A DNA stretch of 15,507 bases from Sedimenticola_A endophacoides. GTDB lineage: Bacteria; Pseudomonadota; Gammaproteobacteria; Chromatiales; Chromatiaceae. The position numbers and the translations under genes are program-made. Location of the stretch: the NCBI GenBank assembly GCA_003062345.1, contig PQCO01000255.1, positions 1 through 15,507 of the forward strand, written 5' to 3'. Numbering within the stretch: the first letter of the stretch is position 1; each line of letters opens with the position of its first letter. Below the pieces are notes generated by a model that had not been told where the DNA came from, searched no databases, and saw only the letters and a list, made by a program, of their open reading frames with translations. This document shows, piece by piece, positions 7,963 through 14,644 of this stretch.

Positions 7963-8870
7963 TGCGGCTGGGGCGGCTCGCGGTCATCGGGGTCGGCCTG
8001 ATCGGCGGCTCCCTGGCGCGCGCTCTGCGTGCCGCCGGGGCGGTGGAGCATGTGGTCGGCTGTGGCCGTGGCCGGGCCAATCTGGAGAAGGCCCTGAATC
8101 TCGGCGTGATCGACAGCTACACCCATGACGTGGGTGAGGCGGTGTCGGGGGCCGATCTGGTGTTTCTCGCCGTGCCGCTCGGGGCCATGGCTTCCACCTT
8201 CGCCGCCATGCGCGGCCATCTGAAAGAGGATGCGGTGATCACCGATGGGGGCAGCGTCAAGGCCAGCGTGATCGAGGATTGCCGCGCGGCGTTCGGGGAG
8301 CTGCCTTCCGGTTTTGTGCCCGGGCACCCCATCGCAGGGACGGAAAACAGCGGTGTGGAGGCCTCTTTCGCGGAACTCTACCACAACCGCAGGATCATCC
8401 TTACCCCGACCGCCGCCACTTCCGATCAGGCGTTGCGCCGGGTAGAGGCGATGTGGGGGCTCTGTGGCGCTGAGGTGACGCGGATGGAGATCGGGCACCA
8501 CGACGAGGTGCTGGCCGCCACCTCCCATCTTCCCCACATGCTCGCCTTCGGGCTGGTCGACACCCTGGCGCGGATGAAGGAGAACGACGAGATCTTCCGC
8601 TATGCCGCCGGCGGTTTCCGCGATTTCACCCGCATCGCCTCCAGCAACCCGGTGATGTGGCGCGACATCTGTGTCGCCAACCGCGAGGCCCTGGGGGCGG
8701 TGATGGGGCTCTACCTCAATGAGATGAGCGAGCTGGCCGAGACCATCCGCCGTGGGGACGGGGAGCGACTGCTGGAGATATTCAGTCGCGCCAAGGGGGC
8801 ACGGGACCGCTATGTGGATGGCCTTGAGGACTGCTCCGGGGCATCCGCGCCTCAGTCGCGGCAGGAGTAG
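7962..8870 (+). CDS. tyrA: Prephenate / cyclohexadienyl dehydrogenase
   Basis: TyrA oxidatively decarboxylates prephenate (or arogenate) towards tyrosine. The 302 residues match the monofunctional dehydrogenase; there is no fused chorismate mutase. Seen: the dinucleotide motif GVGLIGGS (10-17), TDGGSVK (94-100), substrate-site GHPIAGTENSG (121-131, His122) and SHLPHMLA (188-195). After the second strand there is GCGRGR instead of an acidic residue, so I do not call NAD or NADP preference from sequence. The ATG shares its A with the hisC stop (TAATG), implying translational coupling. The last 19 bases overlap the 3' end of a convergent minus-strand gene. In many gammaproteobacteria aroA follows tyrA; here it does not. 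Confidence 0.96.
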   Translation: MRLGRLAVIGVGLIGGSLARALRAAGAVEHVVGCGRGRANLEKALNLGVIDSYTHDVGEAVSGADLVFLAVPLGAMASTFAAMRGHLKEDAVITDGGSVKASVIEDCRAAFGELPSGFVPGHPIAGTENSGVEASFAELYHNRRIILTPTAATSDQALRRVEAMWGLCGAEVTRMEIGHHDEVLAATSHLPHMLAFGLVDTLARMKENDEIFRYAAGGFRDFTRIASSNPVMWRDICVANREALGAVMGLYLNEMSELAETIRRGDGERLLEIFSRAKGARDRYVDGLEDCSGASAPQSRQE

Positions 8871-9076
8871 GCGCGGCGCACGTACTGTTCGATGTACTCG
8901 GTCAATCCCTCGCCGCTGCGCGCCAGCTCTTTCATCTTTTCGATATGGTGGGTGCCCGCGCTCTCGTAGGTATAGAGGTAGAGCGAGGCGTCGCTGAACT
9001 GCACCCGAATAAAATCGGGGCCGAGATCGTAGGCGACGACTCCCTGTTTCACACTCTCTTCCGCGTATCTCTGCAC
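8852..9076 (-). CDS. Small KTSC-like protein of unknown function
   Basis: A 74-residue frame starting with GTG at 9076, with AGGA 7 bases upstream as ribosome site. The sequence resembles the short KTSC-type fold: an AYDLGPDFIRVQF strand pair, an aromatic LYLYTY segment (residues 32-37), then KMKELARSGEGL and IEQYVRRAY. The pattern of hydrophobic strands, 'A-x-SG-x-G' and a terminal I-x(2)-YV-x(2)-AY is what supports this; it is memory-based and not certain. There is no signal peptide or membrane segment, so it is probably cytosolic. It overlaps the tyrA 3' end by 19 bases tail-to-tail. It could be cotranscribed with the large gene upstream on the minus strand (111-base gap). Function unknown. 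Confidence 0.7.
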   Translation of the reverse strand: MQRYAEESVKQGVVAYDLGPDFIRVQFSDASLYLYTYESAGTHHIEKMKELARSGEGLTEYIEQYVRRAYSCRD

Positions 9077-9134
9077 TGCTGAATCCTGTTGCCAATCCTG
9101 TAGTTGTACCCGGGGTGTGTGGCCGCCGCGCCAA

Positions 9135-9193
9135 CCTTACAACCCCAGCTGTGGTGTAGGTTCCCGTGGCCGGCGGCCGTATTGCCCCTACAC
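9135..9193 (-). other. Competing dyads after the large minus-strand gene
   Basis: On the plus strand GTGTAGG (9154-9160) is an exact inverted repeat of CCTACAC (9187-9193), which covers the stop codon of the large gene. The same GTGTAGG can instead pair with CCTTACA (9135-9141) with one bulge. GGCC boxes between them form a small inner stem. No T-tract follows in the minus direction, so it is not a canonical terminator. It may be a processed 3' end or a mild attenuator before the small downstream gene. Confidence 0.3.
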
Positions 9194-12100
9194 GGTGCTC
9201 CGACCCAGGGGGTCCGCCCCGAGGGTGCCGACCAGTCCCCGCAGGTATTCGGGGCCGCGCACCTGTTCAAGCCGCCGCTGGGCCCGCTCCAGGCGGACGT
9301 CGATAGCCATCTCCCGGGCCAGATCCTCGTGACCCTGACGCTCCATGAACGATTTCAGGTAGCCGCAGTGACGTTCCCAGAGGGCGATCTCCCTCTGCTG
9401 TTTGGTGGCCAGGCGCTCGGCGTACCACCGGGAGCCGAGCAGCGCCTCGCGGGTGAACATCTCGCGGATCTCGGGGTGGTGGACGTCCTTGCCCTGGTAC
9501 TCGCCGCTGGCCATGATGTGGAGCAGGGCCTTGAGGGGGGGGCAGGCCTCCTCGATACTGCCGTCGTCGAGGTAGCGCTGCGCCACCCGCTGCTGGGCCT
9601 CTACGATGTTGTTTATGCCATCGGCGAAGACCTCCATCGACTGGGTCTCCGGCTTCAGGATCTCTTCGGTGAATACCGCGTTGGGGGTGTCGAAGATCTT
9701 GCCGAGAAAGCCGTGCACGAAGCGGTCGGTGATCCGGTAACCGAGGCGGCTGGCCAGTACCTTGCGTCCATCGAACTCGAAATCGTTCACCGGCTCCAGG
9801 TAACCGTGTTCGATGAGAAACGCCGGATCCCGCTCATGAGGATCGAGGCGTGCCCAGATCTCCGGGATCAGCAGGCTGACATCGTGGTCGACCCGCATGT
9901 TGGGGCCGATGAATCCGGCGGAGCTGGAGAAGCCGGCGTGGCCGGTGAGGATAAACGAGACCAGCGCGTTGTTCAGATCGGCGGTGGGACGCAGGGCGTT
10001 GAACGGGCCCTTGGTGAGGGCACCCTCGCTGCCGGCACCCGTGGTCGAGGGGGACTTGCCGGTGAGACTGCAGACAAAGTCCATGAACAGCTCGGGCAGC
10101 TCCTGGTAGTGGATCGGATTGTACACCGCCAGCGCGCGGATTCCGCTCTCCGGGGGGTTGTTGCGCCTGCCGGTCAACACCGCATCGACCGGGTAGCAGA
10201 GGGGTTTCTCCATCGGCAGCTTGCGGTGCAGGCGGGTACCGATGTCGGCCACATATTTGCGCAGCGGCTTGGTCAGATCGGTGCGTGTCTGCAGGTAACG
10301 CGGGTTCTTACTGGGGGCGCCATCGACCATGCGCGGGTGCGCCGAGGAGACCACATAGGGGCTCTGTTCGTCGTAGGCCTCCTGAAGCAGGTCGCTCATC
10401 GGCTGGGTGAAGCTGCCGAAGGTGAACACATCCTCGACGATCGCCGCCAGTTGCCTCGGGTCCAGCGGCTCGAAGTTGGCGATGAAGTTGCCGGGCTGGG
10501 CCATGTCGTGCTCGGTCTGTTTGTCGAACCCGGGGTGGATCGCGTCGTCGGGACGCTGAAACAGACGGAATTCGCAGTTCTTAACCAGTTTGGCGCTGTG
10601 CCGCTCGTCGATATCGAGGCTGCAGCCTTCACGCATCTGCCCGGGGGCTACGACCACCGAGGTGCTGATATCATCCTCCATCTGGATCTTCTCGGTGGCG
10701 ATGAAGTCCTGGCGCACCTTGAAGGTCCGCCACTTCGCCTCATGGTCGAAACCCATGCGCAGGTAGGAGCCGACAATGCGCTTGCCGAAGATCTTCATCT
10801 CGTGTCCGGGGCTGCCGTCGATGATGTCCACCGAGATGAACCGGCGCCAGTCGTCACCCCAGTCGTCCTGGTAGAAGCGCTTGATGACGAAGGCGAGGGC
10901 CTGGATGCGGTTGGGAATGGAATCGAGCCAGGCGTTGTACTCGTCGGTGTAACTGGGCGAGGGTGTGAGCAGCTTGATGAAAGAGCCGAGACTGCGTTCG
11001 TGACTCAGCGGCTTGCGGCTTGGGTCGTGGTCCTCATGCTCGCAGCCGGGGCGAAAGCGGGTGGTGTAGTCGTGATCGAAGATCGCCTGCACGTGATCGA
11101 GGTCCTGATCCAGGTCGTCGATGAACATGGCGTAGGAGATGACCGCATCGTCCAGCGACTTGGATATCTCCGACTTGCCACCGCCCGATACGGTGCTTGG
11201 TTTGTGGCAGAAGGTCCCTTCCGGGTCGGTCCCAACCAGACGCCAGGATTTGGTGTAGGGGTGGGGATTCATCTCCACCTTGTAGCCGTTGGGCTGGATA
11301 TAGATCCGTCCCGGCTGCAGCCGGATACCCATCTCGGCACCGTTGCGCCGCCAGGTGATGCGCTGGTTGAGAAGATCCATGCGCAGATCCTGGGGTACGT
11401 AGAGGATCTCGGGGTGGTTTCGGTCGATGGCGTGCCCTTCGGGTTGCAGATCCATGATATCGCCGAAGCGCTCCAGCATCTCCTGGAAGGTGTAACCATC
11501 CTCGCGGGTCTTGCTGTCCACCCCGAATTCGACGCCATGGTTGCGCCGAGGGAAGGCGAGGGCGCCGCCGGAATGCTCCTCCTCAGCCAGGCCATAGAGG
11601 TTGGCGGCGTAGCTGATCTGGGTCTTCACCTCTTTCTTGCAGTAGCCGTAGTAGTTGTCGGCGAGGATGGTGACGATGACGCCGCGCTCGTCGCGCGCGG
11701 TGATCTTGAAGGGGTTGCCGTCGTTGTAGCGCTCCGCCTCGTCGCTCCAGCACATACCGTCGGCGCGCTGGCGCTCGCTGGCCTGATCAATATGCGGCAG
11801 GCCCAGATCGCGCTTCGTCAGCCGTACCAGGTGCGGAGCGAGGATAACGCAGCCGGTGTGGCCGCTCCAGTGATCCGGATCGAGGGCGGCGTCGAACTGG
11901 TAGAGCGACGGATTGCCGCCGTTGCCGAAGATGCTTTCAACAAAATCGAGGTTGCTGACCAGATTGCCGGGGGCGAAAAAGCGGATCTCCATGCGTTTTT
12001 CAGGCTGTATCCCGGGCACTTCGGGGCAGACGGTGGGCCGCAGCAGCAGCGACACGAACATCTCCGCCTGCGCCTCCTGGCGGGCGGTGAAGGGGAGCCG

Positions 12101-12655
12101 GAGCAGCGCCTCGGGTGGGTTGAGCGCCACCCGCAACATGCGCGCGAAGCTCAGCTTGGGCACCGCCTTCTTGTCGCCGGGGATCGGCAACCCGCCCTCG
12201 GCGACATGGAACGAACCCTTGGTGGTACGCCGGTCGCTGGCGGGATTGTGCAGCACCCCCTGTTTGATCCGGTAGCTGGAGACGATCTCTGACTTGAACT
12301 CATCCGCCCCGAGCGGAAGCGACAGCTCCCGTGCCACCCCGTGACGATCCAGGATGAAGGTGTTGGCGGGGAGCCGGGGCGGAGTCTCACCCGGTAGATC
12401 CCCCAGATAGCTGTCGAGAAAATCCTGCACCCGCCGGTCGGGGGGACACAGATGCTCGGTCAGCAGGCGATTCTTCTCCCGGTAGCTCTTGAGCAGGTCC
12501 TGGGTGATGGCCAGATACTCCGCCTCCCTGTCGCTGAGGCAGGTGGGCTGACCGGAGGAGGCGAGTTTGAGATTGATGTAGAGTTGCAGCTTGTGGCGCT
12601 CCTCCACCAGGTTTTCAGCCTGCTTGTTCAGGCCGAGGGTACGGACGGTGTCCAT
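9188..12655 (-). CDS. Very large phosphoenolpyruvate carboxykinase-like protein, probably PPi-dependent type
   Basis: Best explained as PPi-type PEPCK (PEP + CO2 + phosphate giving oxaloacetate + pyrophosphate, reversible), a cytosolic family of about 1100-1200 residues known from Entamoeba, propionibacteria and others. Seen: NYYGYCKKEVKTQIS (334-348) resembles the GTP-PEPCK stretch around its metal-binding Lys. His361 follows Lys341 by 20 residues, the same spacing as Lys244-His264 in vertebrate GTP-PEPCK (numbers from memory). A P-loop-like VSGGGKSEISKS (489-500, Lys494) is followed about 20 residues later by FIDD (511-514), like the DD metal site. About 130 residues separate His361 from the P-loop, far more than in GTP-PEPCK. 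LTGKSPSTTGAGSEG (864-878) is a second glycine-rich loop. I chose ATG 12655 (1155 residues): AGAGGA (12665-12670) lies 9 bases upstream and a promoter just before it. A GTG at 12775 would add 40 poorly supported residues. No signal peptide or membrane segment. PPi specificity is inferred from size and family likeness only. Confidence 0.75.
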   Translation of the reverse strand: MDTVRTLGLNKQAENLVEERHKLQLYINLKLASSGQPTCLSDREAEYLAITQDLLKSYREKNRLLTEHLCPPDRRVQDFLDSYLGDLPGETPPRLPANTFILDRHGVARELSLPLGADEFKSEIVSSYRIKQGVLHNPASDRRTTKGSFHVAEGGLPIPGDKKAVPKLSFARMLRVALNPPEALLRLPFTARQEAQAEMFVSLLLRPTVCPEVPGIQPEKRMEIRFFAPGNLVSNLDFVESIFGNGGNPSLYQFDAALDPDHWSGHTGCVILAPHLVRLTKRDLGLPHIDQASERQRADGMCWSDEAERYNDGNPFKITARDERGVIVTILADNYYGYCKKEVKTQISYAANLYGLAEEEHSGGALAFPRRNHGVEFGVDSKTREDGYTFQEMLERFGDIMDLQPEGHAIDRNHPEILYVPQDLRMDLLNQRITWRRNGAEMGIRLQPGRIYIQPNGYKVEMNPHPYTKSWRLVGTDPEGTFCHKPSTVSGGGKSEISKSLDDAVISYAMFIDDLDQDLDHVQAIFDHDYTTRFRPGCEHEDHDPSRKPLSHERSLGSFIKLLTPSPSYTDEYNAWLDSIPNRIQALAFVIKRFYQDDWGDDWRRFISVDIIDGSPGHEMKIFGKRIVGSYLRMGFDHEAKWRTFKVRQDFIATEKIQMEDDISTSVVVAPGQMREGCSLDIDERHSAKLVKNCEFRLFQRPDDAIHPGFDKQTEHDMAQPGNFIANFEPLDPRQLAAIVEDVFTFGSFTQPMSDLLQEAYDEQSPYVVSSAHPRMVDGAPSKNPRYLQTRTDLTKPLRKYVADIGTRLHRKLPMEKPLCYPVDAVLTGRRNNPPESGIRALAVYNPIHYQELPELFMDFVCSLTGKSPSTTGAGSEGALTKGPFNALRPTADLNNALVSFILTGHAGFSSSAGFIGPNMRVDHDVSLLIPEIWARLDPHERDPAFLIEHGYLEPVNDFEFDGRKVLASRLGYRITDRFVHGFLGKIFDTPNAVFTEEILKPETQSMEVFADGINNIVEAQQRVAQRYLDDGSIEEACPPLKALLHIMASGEYQGKDVHHPEIREMFTREALLGSRWYAERLATKQQREIALWERHCGYLKSFMERQGHEDLAREMAIDVRLERAQRRLEQVRGPEYLRGLVGTLGADPLGRSTV

Positions 12656-12980
12656 GCGGCGGGGTCCTCTCTTCAGTGCATCGGGTGGCATGGTTATTGT
12701 TTGCGACATCATCGGCCAGTGGGCGGAAAACCTCAAACTGATATTTTTTTCACCTGCCTTAAGAAAACTTAACACCAGCCGGAACTCGTCACCGGAACCG
12801 GGATTTTTTTGTGCGAAGTGTCGAAGAGGAGCGGGCCGCCCGCCGGCCGGGACAATGTCTGATCAGGCTGAAGCCCGGATCGCTTCGCAAGGCGGGTCAG
12901 GAACCGGCGGGCGCGGGTTTTCAGCACCCCCGGTTATCCCATACCATGCACCATCTGTATGGTACTTTCCGGAGGTGCGG
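12656..12980. other. Intergenic region between the PEPCK-like gene and the zinc-ribbon gene
   Basis: These 325 bases hold no gene I can support. They contain the minus-strand promoter and ribosome site of the large gene. They also hold an AT-rich patch around 12740-12772 with the dyad TTAAG-AAAA-CTTAA (12759-12772), and, just before the zinc-ribbon gene, the dyad TACCAT (12942-12947) / ATGGTA (12959-12964) with an 11-base spacer. The middle, about 12810-12935, is GC-rich; I see nothing definite in it. Both dyads could be operators. Confidence 0.5.
12708..12736 (-). promoter_or_regulatory. Candidate sigma-70 promoter of the PEPCK-like gene
   Basis: Read on the minus strand: TTGAGG (12736-12731) as -35, a 17-bp spacer, and GATGAT (12713-12708) as -10, four of six matches each. 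An A-rich stretch lies upstream of the -35. Transcription would start near 12701, leaving a leader of about 46 bases to the ATG at 12655. This supports that start over the earlier GTG, ATG and ATG candidates at 12775 and 12715-12712, which would lie outside the transcript. Confidence 0.4.
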
Positions 12981-13157
12981 ATGAACCCGTCAACCTGTGA
13001 ACACTGCGGGACCCGGCTCACCCCCGAGGCCCTGACCTGCGAACGCTGTGGTGAGGCGACACCGGCCGCGATTCAGCACAACAGGCGGCGCTTCATCACC
13101 TTATTCATAGGGGTGAGCCTGTTTTGTCTGGCCATGATGCTCATGCTTCCGCGCTGA
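12981..13157 (+). CDS. Zinc-ribbon membrane microprotein (58 residues)
   Basis: A strong ribosome site (GGAGG, 12971-12975) precedes the ATG by 5 bases. The frame is open further upstream, but this site decides the start. The 58 residues have two parts. The N-terminus is a minimal zinc ribbon with two CxxC knuckles (Cys6, Cys9, Cys20, Cys23; CEHCGT and CERCGE). After a basic NRRRF stretch (34-38) comes one hydrophobic segment (about 38-56) ending in Pro-Arg, predicted as a single membrane helix. The basic residues on the N-side suggest the zinc ribbon stays in the cytoplasm. I do not recognise a named family; zinc-ribbon plus single-helix proteins are widespread and mostly uncharacterised. 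The last 17 bases overlap the 3' end of the convergent hydrolase gene. Confidence 0.75.
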   Translation: MNPSTCEHCGTRLTPEALTCERCGEATPAAIQHNRRRFITLFIGVSLFCLAMMLMLPR

Positions 13158-13908
13158 TCTTGCTCAGCAGCTCTTCCAGGCAGCGCCCGGTCAGCGCCAG
13201 CTGCCGGGGCGTGCTCAGGCGGTGACCGCCTCCCTCGACCACCACCAGTTCGGTGTCCGCGCCGCGGTAGCGCTCCAGGGTGCGCCGCGAGATCGACAGC
13301 GGAACCGCTTCGTCACGATCCCCATGCAGCATCCGCAGAGGTGCGTCGATGGCGATCTGCGCATCCAGCAGCAGGTGGCGGCGCCCCTCTTCGAGCAGAT
13401 CCGTGCCGATGCGGTAGGGCGACTCCCGGTAGGGAGTGGACAACTCGGTGACCCCCTCACGGGCCAGTTCATCCCGTTGCCGGTCGGAGAGGGCGGGGCG
13501 CAGCAGCTGTTCGGTGAAATCCGTGGCACAGGCCAGGGTGAGCAGGGCCGCGACCCGCCCTGGGCGCTGGCGCGCCAGCAGCAGGGCGATCCAGCCCCCC
13601 ATGCTTGATCCCACCAGGATCTGTGCTCCCTGGGTGATCCGGTCGAACACCGCCAGGGCATCCTCCAGCCAGGCGCCGATGGTGCCCGCCTCGAAGGACC
13701 CGGAGGAGGCGCCGTGGCCCGAGTAGTCGAAGCGGGTATAGGCGATGCCCCGCGCCACGCACCAGCGCTCCAGGGCGGTGGCCTTGGTGCCGTTCATGTC
13801 GGACATGAATCCACCCAAAAACAGCACGCCGGGGGTGCGCCCGGGGTGGTGGTGATAGGCGATGCGGCGGCCGGCCGCTTCGAGAAGGGAGGGTTGCGGT
13901 TCGCTCAT
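13141..13908 (-). CDS. ABHD10-like alpha/beta hydrolase (serine esterase/thioesterase)
   Basis: An alpha/beta hydrolase of 255 residues from the ATG at 13908. Starts at 13917 (ATG) and 13926 (TTG) are possible, and none has a strong ribosome site. The sequence closely follows the ABHD10 group: GGFMSDMNGTKA (32-43) with RFDYSGHGASSG (59-70), the nucleophile elbow GSSMGG (Ser102), Asp199 in HGDRDEAVP and His229 in GGGHRLS, giving a full Ser-Asp-His triad. Human ABHD10 is a mitochondrial S-depalmitoylase and acyl-glucuronide esterase; bacterial relatives are common in Proteobacteria with unknown natural substrate. There is no signal peptide, so it is cytosolic. It is tail-to-tail with the zinc-ribbon gene and diverges from the Nudix gene across about 115 bases. 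The catalytic class is sure, the substrate is not. Confidence 0.9.
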   Translation of the reverse strand: MSEPQPSLLEAAGRRIAYHHHPGRTPGVLFLGGFMSDMNGTKATALERWCVARGIAYTRFDYSGHGASSGSFEAGTIGAWLEDALAVFDRITQGAQILVGSSMGGWIALLLARQRPGRVAALLTLACATDFTEQLLRPALSDRQRDELAREGVTELSTPYRESPYRIGTDLLEEGRRHLLLDAQIAIDAPLRMLHGDRDEAVPLSISRRTLERYRGADTELVVVEGGGHRLSTPRQLALTGRCLEELLSKISAEA

Positions 13909-13945
13909 CCGCTGCATTCTGCACAATCGGCGATGGAGATCAACG

Positions 13946-13981
13946 CCGCCGTGGCCATCGCCCCGGGAGGCGACACGGCGG
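13946..13981. other. Strong hairpin in the divergent hydrolase-Nudix intergenic region
   Basis: CCGCCGTG (13946-13953) pairs exactly with CACGGCGG (13974-13981). Inside, after a 4-base bulge, TCGCC (13958-13962) pairs with GGCGA (13969-13973) around a 6-base loop. That is 13 GC-rich pairs in 36 bases. There is no T-tract, so it is not a standard terminator. It lies between the two divergent starts (13908 and 14024) and may act in a 5' leader or as a protein-binding dyad. Confidence 0.5.
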
Positions 13982-14023
13982 ACGGCTCACGATGATGGGG
14001 GAGAATGGGGTATCCTGCGCACC

Positions 14024-14644
14024 ATGAAGCATGAGCGACTCTCCAGCGACGGGGTGGCGCGGTGTCTCGCCAGCGCCCCGGGCTTTCCCCACGCGGACCC
14101 CTATCCGGACGGTTTTTTTACCACGGCCCCCACCGCCGCCGCGGTGCTGGTGCCGCTGTTTGTCGACCGGGACGAGTGGCGTCTGCTCTACATCCGGCGC
14201 GCCGCGCATGACCGGGACCGTCACGGCGGCGAGGTGGCCTTTCCCGGCGGCAAGCTTGAACCGGGCGACCGCGACGAGGCGGGGGCGGCCCTGCGCGAAT
14301 CGCGGGAGGAGATCGGTCTGGAGGCGCGCCACGTGACAGTGCTCGGCGAACTGGAGCGCTACCGGACGATCAGCAACTTTCTGGTCCGGCCTGTGGTCGC
14401 CCGCATCGACTGGCCGGTGCCGCTGTGCCCGGATCACAGCGAGGTGAGCCGGGTGTTCAGCATCCCCCTGGCCTGGCTCGCCGGGCGCGACAATTTCCGG
14501 ATCGTCCGGCGACCGCTGGAGACCTTCGACGGGGTCACGATCCCCGTCTACCTCTATGAGCCGTATGAAAATGAACTGCTGTGGGGGGTGACCGCGAAGA
14601 TCACCCAGGGCCTGCTCCAGGCCCTGGGGCTTCAGGGCAGATGA
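14024..14644 (+). CDS. nudL: Nudix hydrolase, CoA pyrophosphatase (NudL/YeaB) type
   Basis: Nudix enzymes cleave X-linked nucleoside diphosphates; the NudL group splits coenzyme A and derivatives into phosphopantetheine and 3',5'-ADP with Mg or Mn. The 206 residues fit. Seen: LLYIRRAAHDRDRHGGEVAFPGG (54-76), which matches the group signature before the box, and the Nudix box ending in RESREEIGL (91-99). The box is one residue longer than the classical 23 and has Asp82 in place of the first Glu, a spacing I recall for NudL-type proteins. NFLVRPVVA and ENELLWGVTAKIT in the C-terminal half are also typical. ATG 14024 is chosen because family similarity begins soon after it; the frame is open upstream without similarity. 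The ribosome site is weak. The last 13 bases overlap the convergent maf gene. Confidence 0.9.
   Translation: MKHERLSSDGVARCLASAPGFPHADPYPDGFFTTAPTAAAVLVPLFVDRDEWRLLYIRRAAHDRDRHGGEVAFPGGKLEPGDRDEAGAALRESREEIGLEARHVTVLGELERYRTISNFLVRPVVARIDWPVPLCPDHSEVSRVFSIPLAWLAGRDNFRIVRRPLETFDGVTIPVYLYEPYENELLWGVTAKITQGLLQALGLQGR

Noticed and set aside
9049..9270. A 73-codon minus-strand frame between the KTSC-like and PEPCK-like genes.
   Set aside because: It overlaps both in another frame, has no ribosome site and no recognisable features.
9104..12292. A 1062-codon open frame on the plus strand opposite the PEPCK-like gene.
   Set aside because: The minus-strand frame has catalytic motifs, a ribosome site and a promoter. 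The plus-strand product looks like low-complexity shadow translation.
12656..12775. An N-terminal extension of the large protein from GTG 12775 or the ATG codons near 12691-12715.
   Set aside because: None has a ribosome site at proper spacing, and the best promoter lies downstream of most of them. ATG 12655 has AGAGGA at 9 bases.
12781..12810. CCGG repeats followed by seven T, a possible plus-strand terminator.
   Set aside because: No proper stem with a workable loop forms next to the T-run, and no plus-strand gene lies upstream to need it.
12591..12980. An upstream extension of the zinc-ribbon reading frame, including an ATG at 12855.
   Set aside because: It has no good ribosome site, its composition resembles non-coding GC-rich DNA, and a strong site sits right before the ATG at 12981.
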